From Mesorhizobium sp. NFR06 (lineage in GTDB: Bacteria; Pseudomonadota; Alphaproteobacteria; Rhizobiales; Rhizobiaceae): a DNA stretch of 64,000 nucleotides. Each line of letters begins with the position of its first letter. The stretch's first letter is position 1. Below the pieces are notes generated by a model. It had not been told where the DNA came from and did no database searches. It worked only from the letters and a program-made list of their open reading frames with translations. The DNA is taken from assembly GCF_900115245.1 (NCBI RefSeq), contig NZ_FOVT01000009.1, positions 124,001-188,000 on the forward strand, in the 5' to 3' direction. Shown in pieces: positions 9,077 through 17,376 of this stretch. The position numbers and the translations under genes were made by a program.

Positions 9077-10192
9077 ATGTCTCACAACACCTTCGGCCAC
9101 CTGTTCCGCGTCACCACCTGGGGTGAGAGCCATGGCGCCGCGCTCGGCTGCGTCGTCGACGGCTGCCCGCCCGGCATCCGCTTCAAGCGCGAGGACATCC
9201 AGGCCGAGCTCGATCGGCGCCGGCCCGGACAGTCGCGTTTCGTCACCCAGCGCCGCGAACCGGACGAGGTCAAGATACTGTCCGGCTTCATCCTCGACGA
9301 GGACGGCGAGACGATGATCACCACCGGCACGCCTGTCTCGATGCTGATCGAGAATGTCGACCAGCGCTCCAAGGACTATGGCGAGATCGCCCGCCAGTAC
9401 CGCCCGGGCCATGCCGACTACACCTATGAGGTCAAATACGGCCTGCGCGACCATCGCGGCGGTGGCCGCTCCTCGGCGCGCGAGACGGCGGCACGGGTCG
9501 CGGCCGGCGCGCTCGCCCGCAAGGTGGTGCCGGGCATGACGGTGCGCGGCGCGCTGGTCTCGATGGGCGAGAAATCCATCGATCGCGCCAACTGGAACTG
9601 GAATTTCGTCGGCGATGCCGACAACCCGTTCTTCACCCCCGATCCGGCTTCCGTCCCGGTGTTCGCCGCCTATCTCGACGGCATCCGCAAGGCCGGCTCC
9701 TCTGTCGGCGCGGTGATCGAGATCGTCGCCGAGGGCGTTCCGGCGGGGCTCGGCGCGCCGATCTACGCCAAGCTGGACCAGGACATCGCTGCCGGCCTGA
9801 TGTCGATCAACGCCGTCAAGGGCGTCGAGATCGGCAACGGTTTCGAGGCCGCCCGCATCACCGGCGAACAGAACGCCGACGAGATGCGCATGGGCAACGA
9901 CGGCAAGCCCGTGTTCTTGTCCAACAATGCCGGCGGCATCCTGGGCGGCATCTCGACAGGGCAGGCGATCGTCGCGCGCTTCGCCGTCAAGCCGACCTCG
10001 TCGATCCTGACGCCGCGCCAGTCGATCGACAAGGACGGCAAGGATGTCGAGGTGATGACCAAGGGCCGCCACGATCCCTGCGTCGGCATCCGCGCCGTGC
10101 CGATCGGCGAGGCCATGGTTGCCTGCGCGATCGCCGATCATTATCTGCGGCACAGAGGACAGACAGGGAAGGCAGTAGACGGCAGGGAATAG
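9077..10192 (+). CDS. aroC: Chorismate synthase
   Basis: FMN-dependent enzyme converting 5-enolpyruvylshikimate-3-phosphate to chorismate, the end of the shikimate pathway. The first signature GESHGAALG, the [14 protein letters not shown] motif and the late [13 protein letters not shown] motif are all present in order. The ATG at 9077 is chosen; the 22 residues of open frame upstream have no family character. The protein is 371 residues long. Its last dozen codons ([10 protein letters not shown]) run into the left arm of a GGCAGTAG-type intergenic inverted repeat, which supplies the stop codon, so the C-terminus is probably repeat-derived. Confidence 0.96.
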   Translation: MSHNTFGHLFRVTTWGESHGAALGCVVDGCPPGIRFKREDIQAELDRRRPGQSRFVTQRREPDEVKILSGFILDEDGETMITTGTPVSMLIENVDQRSKDYGEIARQYRPGHADYTYEVKYGLRDHRGGGRSSARETAARVAAGALARKVVPGMTVRGALVSMGEKSIDRANWNWNFVGDADNPFFTPDPASVPVFAAYLDGIRKAGSSVGAVIEIVAEGVPAGLGAPIYAKLDQDIAAGLMSINAVKGVEIGNGFEAARITGEQNADEMRMGNDGKPVFLSNNAGGILGGISTGQAIVARFAVKPTSSILTPRQSIDKDGKDVEVMTKGRHDPCVGIRAVPIGEAMVACAIADHYLRHRGQTGKAVDGRE

Positions 10193-10262
10193 GCAGTAGG
10201 CGAGCCAGACCTTTTCTCTTCCCTACTGCCTACTGCCTGTTGCCTAATTCCTATTCCCTGCG
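10155..10262. repeat. GGCAGTAGG / CCTACTGCC inverted repeat
   Basis: The left arm has short purine-rich units (GGCAGTAGACGGCAGGGAAT, then AGGCAGTAGGCGAG). The right arm has their complements (CTTCCCTACTGCCTACTGCC, then TTCCTATTCCCTG). They are separated by about 14 bases. RNA from either strand would form a long imperfect hairpin between aroC and ribB. The left arm overlaps the end of aroC. Confidence 0.75.
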
Positions 10263-10279
10263 AGCGAAGCGAGCGTTCC

Positions 10280-11380
10280 ATGTCTTACGACCAGAAGAAG
10301 ATCGTCGAAGCGATCCGCGCCTTCGAGCGCGGCGAGATCGTCGTCGTGATGGACGATGACGGGCGCGAGAACGAGGGCGACCTGATCGTCGCCGCCGTCC
10401 ATTGCACGCCGGAAAAGATGGCCTTCATCGTCCGCAACACCTCCGGCATCGTCTGCACGCCGATGCTGCGCGAAGACGCCAGGCGCCTGAACCTTGCGCC
10501 GATGGTGGCGGACAACGATTCCGCGCACACCACGGCCTTCACGGTCAGCGTCGATTTCAAGCACGGCACCACGACCGGCATTTCCGCCGACGATCGCACG
10601 CTCACGGTGCGCAACCTTGCCAACGGCAATGTTGGGCCGTCGGATTTCGTGCGTCCCGGCCACGTCTTCCCGCTGATCGCGCGCGAAGGCGGCGTCTTGA
10701 TGCGCTCCGGCCATACCGAAGCCGCGGTCGATCTCTGCAAGCTTGCCGGCTTGCCGCCGGTCGGCGTCATTTCAGAGCTGGTCAACGATGACGGCACCGT
10801 CAAGCGCGGGCCGCAAGTGCAGGCCTTCGCCGAAGAACATGGCCTCAAGCAGGTTTCGGTCGCCGATCTCATCGCCTACCGCCAGCGCAAGGAAACGCTG
10901 GTCGAGCGCGTCGCCTGCTCCGATATAGACACGCCCGGCGGCAAGGCGCAGGTCTTCACCTACACGCTGCCCTGGGATTCCATGCACCATGTCGCCGTCG
11001 TCTTCGGCGATATCCGCGACGGCGAGGAGGTGCCGGTGCGCCTGCATTCGGAGGATGTCGTCACCGATGTTTTCGGCACCAGCCATCGGCTCGACGGCAT
11101 CATGAAGGCGATGGGCGAGCGCAGGCGCGGCGTCATCGTCTATCTGCGCGAGGGCTCGGTCGGCGTCGCCCACCAGGAGCGCAAGCGGCCGCAGAGCGGC
11201 GACCGCGAGGACCACGAGGAAGCCCGCCGCCGCGAGAACGAATGGCGCGAGATCGGGCTCGGCGCGCAGATCCTCAGGGATCTCGGCATTTCCTCTATCA
11301 ACCTGATCGCCTCGCGCGAGCGCCACTATGTCGGCCTCGAAGGCTTTGGCATCCACATCGCCAGGACTGAGATTCTTTAG
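10280..11380 (+). CDS. ribB: 3,4-dihydroxy-2-butanone 4-phosphate synthase with degenerate GTP cyclohydrolase II half (RibBX-type)
   Basis: Residues 1-205 are a complete DHBP synthase: the acidic loop MDDDGRENEGDLI, HTTAFTVSVD, and GHTEAAVDLC near the end. It makes the four-carbon precursor of riboflavin from ribulose 5-phosphate. Residues 210-366 have the GTP cyclohydrolase II fold, but the zinc cysteines are missing. The usual HSEC is HSED (Asp259), and the following DVFGTSHRLDG lacks the next two cysteines. The second half should therefore not hydrolyse GTP, so a separate ribA is expected elsewhere. Fusions with a dead RibA half are known in alphaproteobacteria. It lies downstream of aroC in the same direction. 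Confidence 0.93.
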   Translation: MSYDQKKIVEAIRAFERGEIVVVMDDDGRENEGDLIVAAVHCTPEKMAFIVRNTSGIVCTPMLREDARRLNLAPMVADNDSAHTTAFTVSVDFKHGTTTGISADDRTLTVRNLANGNVGPSDFVRPGHVFPLIAREGGVLMRSGHTEAAVDLCKLAGLPPVGVISELVNDDGTVKRGPQVQAFAEEHGLKQVSVADLIAYRQRKETLVERVACSDIDTPGGKAQVFTYTLPWDSMHHVAVVFGDIRDGEEVPVRLHSEDVVTDVFGTSHRLDGIMKAMGERRRGVIVYLREGSVGVAHQERKRPQSGDREDHEEARRRENEWREIGLGAQILRDLGISSINLIASRERHYVGLEGFGIHIARTEIL

Positions 11381-11704
11381 GTCTACGAGGGCTGAGCCCT
11401 AGGAACGGTGCTGCGGACGGTTTGCCTGCACAGGCGATTGGCCGAAGCCTCTGCGAAGTCGTCATCCACGGGCGGAGCAAGGAGCGTAGCGACGCGCGCA
11501 GACCCGAGGATCCATTCCGTGACCTTGACGCCTTGCAACGGTGCAGAATTCTGCTCCGCTGTGCTCTACGGCTAAAGTAACGGAATGGATCCTCGGGTCT
11601 GCGCTCCGCTTCGCGTCGCTCCGCCCGTGGATGACGAAGTCCCGGAGGCCACGGCCAGCTTCCGACCTCTGCAATGATCATCGGATGGCGGCACGTTCGT
11701 ACCG
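11381..11704. other. Intergenic region (324 bp) with large palindrome copy 2
   Basis: This separates ribB from the convergent MFS gene. It holds the family P palindrome at 11455-11642. The remaining 70-odd bases on the left and 60 on the right show no gene or clear terminator. Confidence 0.6.
11455..11642. repeat. Large intergenic palindrome, family P copy 2
   Basis: Same architecture and near-identical arms as the copy at 1721-1905. The left arm is GTCATCCACGGGCGGAGCAA onward and the right arm ends CGCCCGTGGATGACGAAG. The loop again contains CAGAATTCTGCTCCGC. Both ends carry a short GAAGTC/GACGAAGTC extension of the arm. It lies between convergent genes and could act as a bidirectional transcription barrier. 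Confidence 0.87.
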
Positions 11705-12925
11705 TCACTCAGCGGGCATTACCGCTGCGCCCCTGTCCACGTCGCAATCGTCCGTCGCCAGCCGGCATTGCCCGGCAAGCACCGTGGCCAGGGCGATCGC
11801 GCCGGCCGCCACCGACACCCAGAACCCGTTCTGCGGACCGAAATTGTCGACCATCCAGCCGGCGGCAAAAGAGCCCAGCGCCATGCCGATGCCGATGCCG
11901 GTTGTCACCCAGGTGACGCCTTCGGTCAGCATTGCCGGCGGCACGTGGCGTTCGATCAGGCCGAAGGCGGTGATGAAGGTCGGCGAGATCGCGACGCCGC
12001 TGACAAAGACCGCGAGCGCCAGCGTCGGCACCGTATCGGCGAAGAGCAGCGGCAGGGTGGTGAGCGCGATCACGCTGACCGCGACCGCCAGTTGCCGTTG
12101 CAGCGGCGCCTTCAGGCTGAGCGCGCCGACGATGATGCCGAGCACGAAGGATCCCAGCGCATAGACGCCGATGACGAGGCTGGCGGCCTCGGACTGGCCG
12201 AGCTCCTTGGTGATGGCGACAGTGGTGACTTCCGTGGTGGCGAAGGTCGCGCCGACGAAGACCAGCGCGAAGGTGATGATCTGGACCGGCCGCAGGCGGA
12301 TCGCCGAACCGGCCGCGCCATGCTCGGCCGGGCGGACAGGCGGCTCGGATGAGCGCTGCAGCAGGAATGCCGCCGAGGCAAGCGCCAGCAGCAACGTGCT
12401 AACCACCATGCCGGCTTCTGGAAACAGCGCGGCGCTCAAGCCCACCGACAGCGAGGCGCCGGCGACATAGACCAATTCGTCCGCGGCCGATTCGAAGGCG
12501 AAGGCCGTGTTGAGCTCGGGTCGGTCGCGAAAGATCTCGGTCCAGCGCGCCCTGACCAGCGCCGGGACGCTGGGCATGGCGGCGGCGAGCAGCGCCGATC
12601 CGAACAAGGTCCAGACCGGCCAGTGCTGGTTGGCTGCCGCGATCAGCGTTGCGAAGGAAAGCACGGAGACGATCGTCATCGGTGTGGCCACGGCTGTCTG
12701 GCCGTGCCGGTCCACCAGCCGCGACACTTGCGGCGACAGGAAGGCGTTGACCAGCGCATAGGTCGCGGAGACCGCGCCGGCCAGCCAGTATTCGCCATGC
12801 GTCTGCGACAGCATCGCCACGATGCCGATCGGCGCCATGGCGATGGGCAGCCGCGCCATGAAGGCGGCAGCGGCAAAGCCTTTCGTGCCGGGAGCCCGAA
12901 AGATGTCCGAATAGGGGTTTCGCAT
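11705..12925 (-). CDS. Major facilitator superfamily transporter
   Basis: A 406-residue polytopic inner-membrane protein with about 12 predicted hydrophobic segments, for example IVSVLSFATLIAAA, GIGIGMALGSFAAGWMV and AVFVSGVAISPTFI. A VSRLVDRHGQ-type loop between TM2 and TM3 is reminiscent of the MFS A-motif. The ATG at 12925 is preceded by GAGGAG on the minus strand. It is divergent from a TetR regulator gene, and the shared 121-bp gap contains three operator-like palindromes. This is the usual layout for a drug or metabolite efflux pump controlled by its neighbour. The substrate is unknown. Confidence 0.88.
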   Translation of the reverse strand: MRNPYSDIFRAPGTKGFAAAAFMARLPIAMAPIGIVAMLSQTHGEYWLAGAVSATYALVNAFLSPQVSRLVDRHGQTAVATPMTIVSVLSFATLIAAANQHWPVWTLFGSALLAAAMPSVPALVRARWTEIFRDRPELNTAFAFESAADELVYVAGASLSVGLSAALFPEAGMVVSTLLLALASAAFLLQRSSEPPVRPAEHGAAGSAIRLRPVQIITFALVFVGATFATTEVTTVAITKELGQSEAASLVIGVYALGSFVLGIIVGALSLKAPLQRQLAVAVSVIALTTLPLLFADTVPTLALAVFVSGVAISPTFITAFGLIERHVPPAMLTEGVTWVTTGIGIGMALGSFAAGWMVDNFGPQNGFWVSVAAGAIALATVLAGQCRLATDDCDVDRGAAVMPAE

Positions 12926-12961
12926 GATCCTGCTCCTCGACAAGGCGGTAAGCCGCAACTA

Positions 12962-13028
12962 CATACGCGGCGTATGGACGTCAGATAGTTCATACGCTGC
13001 GTATGTCAATTGGCATACGGGACGTATG
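12962..13028. promoter_or_regulatory. Three 15-bp palindromic operators for the divergent TetR/MFS pair
   Basis: Three copies of CATACG-NNN-CGTATG lie at 12962-12976, 12991-13005 and 13014-13028, with variable cores CGG, then G(CTG)C read as CTG, then GGA. Each half-site is a perfect inverted repeat. Centre spacings are 29 and 23 bp. They fall between the MFS start (12925) and the regulator start (13047), so the TetR protein can be expected to bind here and repress both genes. Confidence 0.85.
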
Positions 13029-13046
13029 TTAATAGGGCCAGACGTA

Positions 13047-13640
13047 ATGCACAGACCGCGCAAGGAGATGATCGCCGAGACACGCGCCAAGCTGATCGCG
13101 GCCGCCCGCCATGCCTTCGGCACGATCGGCTATGCCGACGCCTCGATGGACGATTTCACTGCCTCGGCCGGTCTCACACGCGGCGCGCTCTACCATCATT
13201 TCGGCGACAAGAAGGGGCTGCTGCAGGCGGTGATCGCCGAGATCGACGCTGAAATGGCGGTGCGGGTGAACGAGGTGGCTGCGAAAGCGCCGACCCGCTG
13301 GCAGCATTTCGTCGACGAATGCACCACCTATATCGAGATGGCGCTGGAGCCGGAGATCCAGCGCATCATGTTCCGCGACGGTCCGGCCGTGCTCGGCGAC
13401 CCGGCGCAATGGCCGAACGCCAATGCCTGCATCGCCTCGATGAGCGACCATCTGACGAGGCTGCAGGAAGAAGGGGTTGTCGTTCCCGGCCTCGACCCCG
13501 AGACGGCCGCACGGCTGATCAATGGCGCCAGCAGCCAGGCCGCGCAGCGCATCGCCAATTCGACGGACCCGGAAGCGACGTCGAAGAAGGCGATCACGGC
13601 GTTCAAGCAACTGCTTGAAGGCCTGCTCAACAAGGCCTGA
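13047..13640 (+). CDS. TetR family transcriptional regulator
   Basis: A 197-residue protein with an N-terminal TetR helix-turn-helix (residues about 10-55: SMDDFTASAGLTRGALYHHFGDKKGLLQ) and a C-terminal ligand/dimerisation domain. The start at 13047 (MHRPRKEM) is chosen over an ATG at 13026 because the latter lies inside the third operator palindrome. No strong ribosome-binding site is visible for either. It is divergent from the MFS transporter, which it most likely represses until an effector binds. The ligand is unknown. Confidence 0.9.
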   Translation: MHRPRKEMIAETRAKLIAAARHAFGTIGYADASMDDFTASAGLTRGALYHHFGDKKGLLQAVIAEIDAEMAVRVNEVAAKAPTRWQHFVDECTTYIEMALEPEIQRIMFRDGPAVLGDPAQWPNANACIASMSDHLTRLQEEGVVVPGLDPETAARLINGASSQAAQRIANSTDPEATSKKAITAFKQLLEGLLNKA

Positions 13641-13769
13641 GGCATGTAGTCGGGGCGCCGGTCGGGCTTGTGCACCGGTTTTGGGCGTCGCGCGCCGTGG
13701 CCGCAATTGACTTTCCCCGGCGCAAGCGCATCCTCTCGCGCCAACTCTTGAAGGGTGGAGAGTCGGGGC

Positions 13770-14754
13770 ATGTGGGACTTCAGCATCGCCAGGTCGGTGT
13801 CGATCATGATGCGGACATGGCCGTTCATCGTCTTTCGCATGATGGTCTATTTCGGCATCACGATCGCCTACATCATGGCGACCGGTACGGGCGCCAGCGT
13901 CGGTTATGGCGTTGGTCACATATCGACCGATCCCGATGGCCCGACGTCCTTTGCGCTGTGGGGCGGTGTGGTCGGTTTCGGCGTCGTCTCGATCGCCGTC
14001 TACTGGATCCGCGAATACATCCTCTATGTGCTCAAGGCCGGCCATATCGCCGTCATGGTGCATCTGATCGACGGCCACGACGTGCCCGACGGGCAGAACC
14101 AGATCGCCTATGCCAAGGAAGTGGTTACCCAGCGCTTCGCCGAGGCCAATATCCTTTTCGTCGTCGACCAGCTGGTCAAGGGCGCCATCCGCGCCATCAC
14201 CGGCCTGATCGGCGGCATTGCGGCCTTCCTGCCCCATTCCGGGCTTGAGCGGCCTGGTCAGCTTCGTCAACACGGTGATCCGGCTGTCGCTGACTTATGT
14301 CGACGAGATCATCCTCGGCTACAACATCCGCATCAATTCGAACTCGCCCTTCGAGACGGCGCGGCAAGGCGTCGTGCTTTACGCGCAGAATGGCAAGCAC
14401 ATGGTCAAGAACGCCGTCTGGCTGGCGGTGATCATGTGGGGCGTATCCTTCGTCATCTTCCTTTTGATGCTGGCCCCCGCGGCTGCCATCCTGTGGGTGA
14501 TGCCGGGTGAGCTTGCCGGCTGGGCCTTCGTGCTGGCCATCGTCTTTGCCTGGGCCTTCAAGGCCGCCTTCATCGAGCCCTTCGCTATCGCTTCGCTGAT
14601 GCAGGTCTATTTCGAAGCCATCGAGGGCCAGGTCCCCAACCCCGACTGGGACCGCCGGCTCGCCGAGACCTCGTCCAAGTTCAGGGAGTTGCGCGACAAG
14701 GCACTCGGCTCCCTTGGCAGCGGCTCGCGCTGGGATACGCCCCGCGCCGCTTGA
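13770..14754 (+). pseudogene. Conserved-looking integral membrane protein, broken by a one-base insertion
   Basis: From the ATG at 13770, preceded by AAGGGTGGAG, the frame encodes hydrophobic segments (IVFRMMVYFGITIAYIMA, FALWGGVVGFGVVSIAVY) and a segment ending GLIGGIAAFLP. It then slips at CCCC (14232-14235) into a short meaningless tail ending at 14510. Removing one C joins FLP to IPGLSGLVSFVNTVIRL in the next frame, which runs to 14754 with two more membrane stretches (AVWLAVIMWGVSFVIFLLML, FVLAIVFAWAFKAAFIEP). The repaired protein would be about 327 residues. It is either a real frameshift mutation or a homopolymer sequencing error. The family is not recognised. Confidence 0.75.
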
Positions 14755-14779
14755 TTGGCAGCGCCTGAAGAGGCCCCGA

Positions 14780-15508
14780 TCAAGGTTGCGGGTCGACGAG
14801 CCTTGCTATCGCCGATTTCAGCGGCGCCTCGCCGGCGCCGCGGAAAGTCTCGCTCATCACCAGCTCGGGCAGCGGCAGGCGCTTGCCCCAGCCATGCGCT
14901 TCGAGGTCCGGCTTGGGCGCGAAAGCCGAGACGCGGCCGACGCACAGATAGGCGATCGGCGTGACATGCTCCGGGATCGAGAGAAGCTGCTTGAGCGCTT
15001 GCGCCTCGATGATGCTGACCCAGCCGACGCCGACGCCCTCCGCCCGGGCCGCCAGCCAGAAATTCTGCACCGCGCAGACGGTGCTGTAGAGGTCCATTTC
15101 CGGATTGTGCCAGCGCCCCAGCGGCGAGTCCTTTGACCGCTGCCGGTCGCAGGTGATGCAGAGATTGAGCGCGCTTTCGCAGATGCCTTCGAGTTTCAGC
15201 TTCTTGTAGAGCGCCTGCCGTTCCGTCTCGATCGCCGGCAGTTCTCGCTCGCGCGCGGCCAGAAACAGGTCGCGCACCTGCCTGCGTCGCTCGGCGTCGC
15301 GGATGACGATGAAATTCCACGGCTGCATGTAGCCGACCGACGGCGCGTGGTGAGCGGCGGTGAGCAAGCGCGCCAGCACACTGTCATCGAGATCGTCCGG
15401 GATGAAATGGCTGCGCACGTCGCGCCTGGTGAACATCGCCCGGTAAACGGCGTCGCGCGCCGATAGGTCAAAATCGTCGCCGCTCGCGGCGATCGCTGGT
15501 GCCGTCAT
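14780..15508 (-). CDS. bluB: 5,6-dimethylbenzimidazole synthase
   Basis: A 242-residue flavin destructase of the nitroreductase fold that cleaves reduced FMN to yield DMB, the lower ligand of cobalamin. The FMN-binding segments RRDVRSHFIPDDLDD and HHAPSVGYMQPWNFI and the VGVGWVSIIE segment typical of BluB are visible. The gene lies downstream of a cobalamin riboswitch (15555-15726) on the same strand, which supports the assignment. It converges with the membrane-protein pseudogene. Confidence 0.95.
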   Translation of the reverse strand: MTAPAIAASGDDFDLSARDAVYRAMFTRRDVRSHFIPDDLDDSVLARLLTAAHHAPSVGYMQPWNFIVIRDAERRRQVRDLFLAARERELPAIETERQALYKKLKLEGICESALNLCITCDRQRSKDSPLGRWHNPEMDLYSTVCAVQNFWLAARAEGVGVGWVSIIEAQALKQLLSIPEHVTPIAYLCVGRVSAFAPKPDLEAHGWGKRLPLPELVMSETFRGAGEAPLKSAIARLVDPQP

Positions 15509-15843
15509 CGCTTTTCCCCTTGCGACAAGCAGTCACCCGCCTGACCAAGCGGGAAACCATGTCTGCCGGGCCGGTCTTCTGGCTCGGGATCCTCCCGCAT
15601 CCGGCGCCTTCCCGTCATCGACAGTGGCTTTGCCGGCGCGGTCCCCCTCACAGCGTTGGGCACGCCACGGAGTTCAACCGTGTTCCCGATTCTCCCGCGG
15701 CGCGGGCACCAGGCAGCGATGTGACCTTACCGCGAAGCTTGGCCCTCGCCAATGGCGCGGGCGACACAGGCTGACGCAATTTTCCCCAGCCATTCGGCTC
15801 GCAAACATGGTCATCCACGCCGCGGGTGCCTAGATTAGGCGCC
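15509..15843. other. Intergenic region between divergent bluB and the histone-deacetylase-like gene
   Basis: Most of this 335-bp gap is the cobalamin riboswitch. The remaining 117 bp (15727-15843) must hold both promoters; no clear promoter boxes were identified. Confidence 0.6.
15555..15726 (-). ncRNA. Cobalamin (adenosylcobalamin-type) riboswitch
   Basis: The minus strand shows the ordered landmarks of the class: an initial GGTGCC, then GGGAACACGGTTGAA, a GGCGTGCCC segment, and the B12 box AGCCACTG (complement of 15622-15629). Next comes CGGGAAGGCG (complement of 15605-15613) and finally CCCGAGCCAGAAGACCGGC. It ends about 50 nt before the bluB start codon, so it should repress bluB when cobalamin is plentiful. 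Boundaries are approximate. Confidence 0.93.
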
Positions 15844-16770
15844 ATGGCCACCCGTCTCTACACGCACCCGATCTTCCTGGAACACATCACGCCGCCCGGC
15901 CACCCGGAGCGGCCCGACCGTTTGCGCGCCATCGAACGCGTGCTGGATGATGAGGCGTTTTCGGCGCTCGACCGCGTCAAGGCGCCGGAAGGCGACGAGG
16001 CGACGATCCTTTACGCGCACCCCGAGACCTTCGTCGAGCGCGTGCGCGCCGCCATCCCGGAGACCGGCATCGTCTCGATCGATGCCGATACCAGCGCCAG
16101 CCCGAAGAGCTGGCAGGCCGCGATCACCGCGATCGGCGGCGCCAATGCGGCGATAGACGACGTCTTCGAAGGCCGTGCCGCCAACGCCTTCGTCGCCGCC
16201 CGCCCGCCCGGCCACCATGCCGAAAAGACCACGGCGATGGGTTTCTGCCTGTTCAACACGGCGGCGATTGCCGCCCGCTACGCGCAGAAGAAGCACCAGG
16301 CCGACCGCGTCGCCATCGTCGACTGGGACGTCCACCACGGCAACGGCACGCAGGACATCTTCTGGGACGATCCGTCGGTGCTCTACTGCTCGACGCATCA
16401 GATGCCGCTTTATCCGGGCACCGGCGCAAAGAGTGAAACCGGCGCCGGCAACATCGTCAATGCGCCGCTGGCGCCGCGGACCGGCAGCGACCTGTTCCGC
16501 GACGCCTTCCTGTCGCGCGTGCTGCCGTCCATCGATGCGTTCGCGCCCGACCTGATCATCATTTCAGCCGGGTTCGACGCGCACCATCGCGATCCGCTCG
16601 CCGAGATCAACCTGACCGAGGACGATTTCGACTGGGCGACCGGCCAACTGATGGAACGCGCCGGCCGCCACAGCGGCAACCGGCTCGTCAGCCTGCTGGA
16701 AGGCGGCTACGATCTGCAGGGACTGGCATTTTCAGTCGCCGCCCATGTCGGGCGGCTGATGAAGGGATGA
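15844..16770 (+). CDS. Histone-deacetylase-like (AcuC/HDAH) amidohydrolase
   Basis: A 308-residue zinc-dependent deacetylase-fold protein of the class II HDAC-like bacterial group. The double-histidine motif RPPGHHAE (His124, His125) and the zinc ligands in [12 protein letters not shown] (Asp162, His164) are intact. A late Asp lies in [12 protein letters not shown] and the transition-state tyrosine lies in LLEGGYDL. Bacterial members deacylate acetylpolyamines, acetoin-pathway targets or acyl-lysines; the substrate here is unknown. The ATG at 15844 is used; an upstream GTG would add six residues. xseB begins 3 bp after its stop, indicating cotranscription. Confidence 0.92.
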   Translation: MATRLYTHPIFLEHITPPGHPERPDRLRAIERVLDDEAFSALDRVKAPEGDEATILYAHPETFVERVRAAIPETGIVSIDADTSASPKSWQAAITAIGGANAAIDDVFEGRAANAFVAARPPGHHAEKTTAMGFCLFNTAAIAARYAQKKHQADRVAIVDWDVHHGNGTQDIFWDDPSVLYCSTHQMPLYPGTGAKSETGAGNIVNAPLAPRTGSDLFRDAFLSRVLPSIDAFAPDLIIISAGFDAHHRDPLAEINLTEDDFDWATGQLMERAGRHSGNRLVSLLEGGYDLQGLAFSVAAHVGRLMKG

Positions 16771-16773
16771 ATT

Positions 16774-17025
16774 ATGGCTGTTGAAGGCAATGAGGACGTC
16801 AAGGCGATGAGCTTCGAACAAGCGCTCGACGCGCTGGAGAAGATCGTCGATGATCTGGAGCGCGGCGACGTCCCGCTCGACCAGTCGATCAAGATCTATG
16901 AGCGCGGCGAGGCGCTGAAGGCCCATTGCGACCGACTGCTCAAGGCAGCCGAGGACAAAGTCGAGAAGATCAGGCTGTCGCGCGACGGCAAGCCGGTAGG
17001 AACGGAGCCGCTGGACGCCGACTGA
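16774..17025 (+). CDS. xseB: Exodeoxyribonuclease VII small subunit
   Basis: An 83-residue, mostly helical protein with the family signature [21 protein letters not shown] followed by [18 protein letters not shown]. Several copies bind XseA to form exonuclease VII, which degrades single-stranded DNA. It lies 3 bp after the deacetylase-like gene and upstream of dxs. A cluster of xseB near dxs is common in proteobacteria. Confidence 0.95.
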   Translation: MAVEGNEDVKAMSFEQALDALEKIVDDLERGDVPLDQSIKIYERGEALKAHCDRLLKAAEDKVEKIRLSRDGKPVGTEPLDAD

Positions 17026-17100
17026 CCTGAATATCAATGCACCTCGGTGCATGATCTCAGACCGGGCAGGAAAAGGGAAAGCAGGTAAGGAGTTCAAGCC

Positions 17101-17367
17101 ATGTGCCGCAACATCAAGACCTTGGCCAATTTTGAACCGCCGGCGACCAATGACGAGGTGCATGATGCAGCACTTCAGTTCGTGCGCAAGCTGAGTGGCT
17201 CGACGAAACCTTCGAAGCGCAACGAACATGCTTTCTACCACGCCGTGGAAGCAATCGCGGCCGCTGCGCGCGAATTGATTGACGCGCTCGAAACCAACCA
17301 GGAACCGCGCAATCGCGAGGAAGAGGCGGCCAAGGCCAAGGCCAGGTCGGCGCTTCGTTTCGCCTGA
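17101..17367 (+). CDS. DUF2277 family protein
   Basis: An 88-residue cytosolic protein starting MCRNIKTLANFEPPAT, the conserved opening of DUF2277. It continues with a helical segment (AALQFVRKLSGSTKPSKRN) and an acidic C-terminal helix. No enzymatic motif is apparent. The gene is preceded by a purine-rich AGGTAAGGAG and followed by the pirin gene after 9 bp, so the two are likely cotranscribed. Function unknown. Confidence 0.85.
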   Translation: MCRNIKTLANFEPPATNDEVHDAALQFVRKLSGSTKPSKRNEHAFYHAVEAIAAAARELIDALETNQEPRNREEEAAKAKARSALRFA

Positions 17368-17376
17368 GGGACAGTC

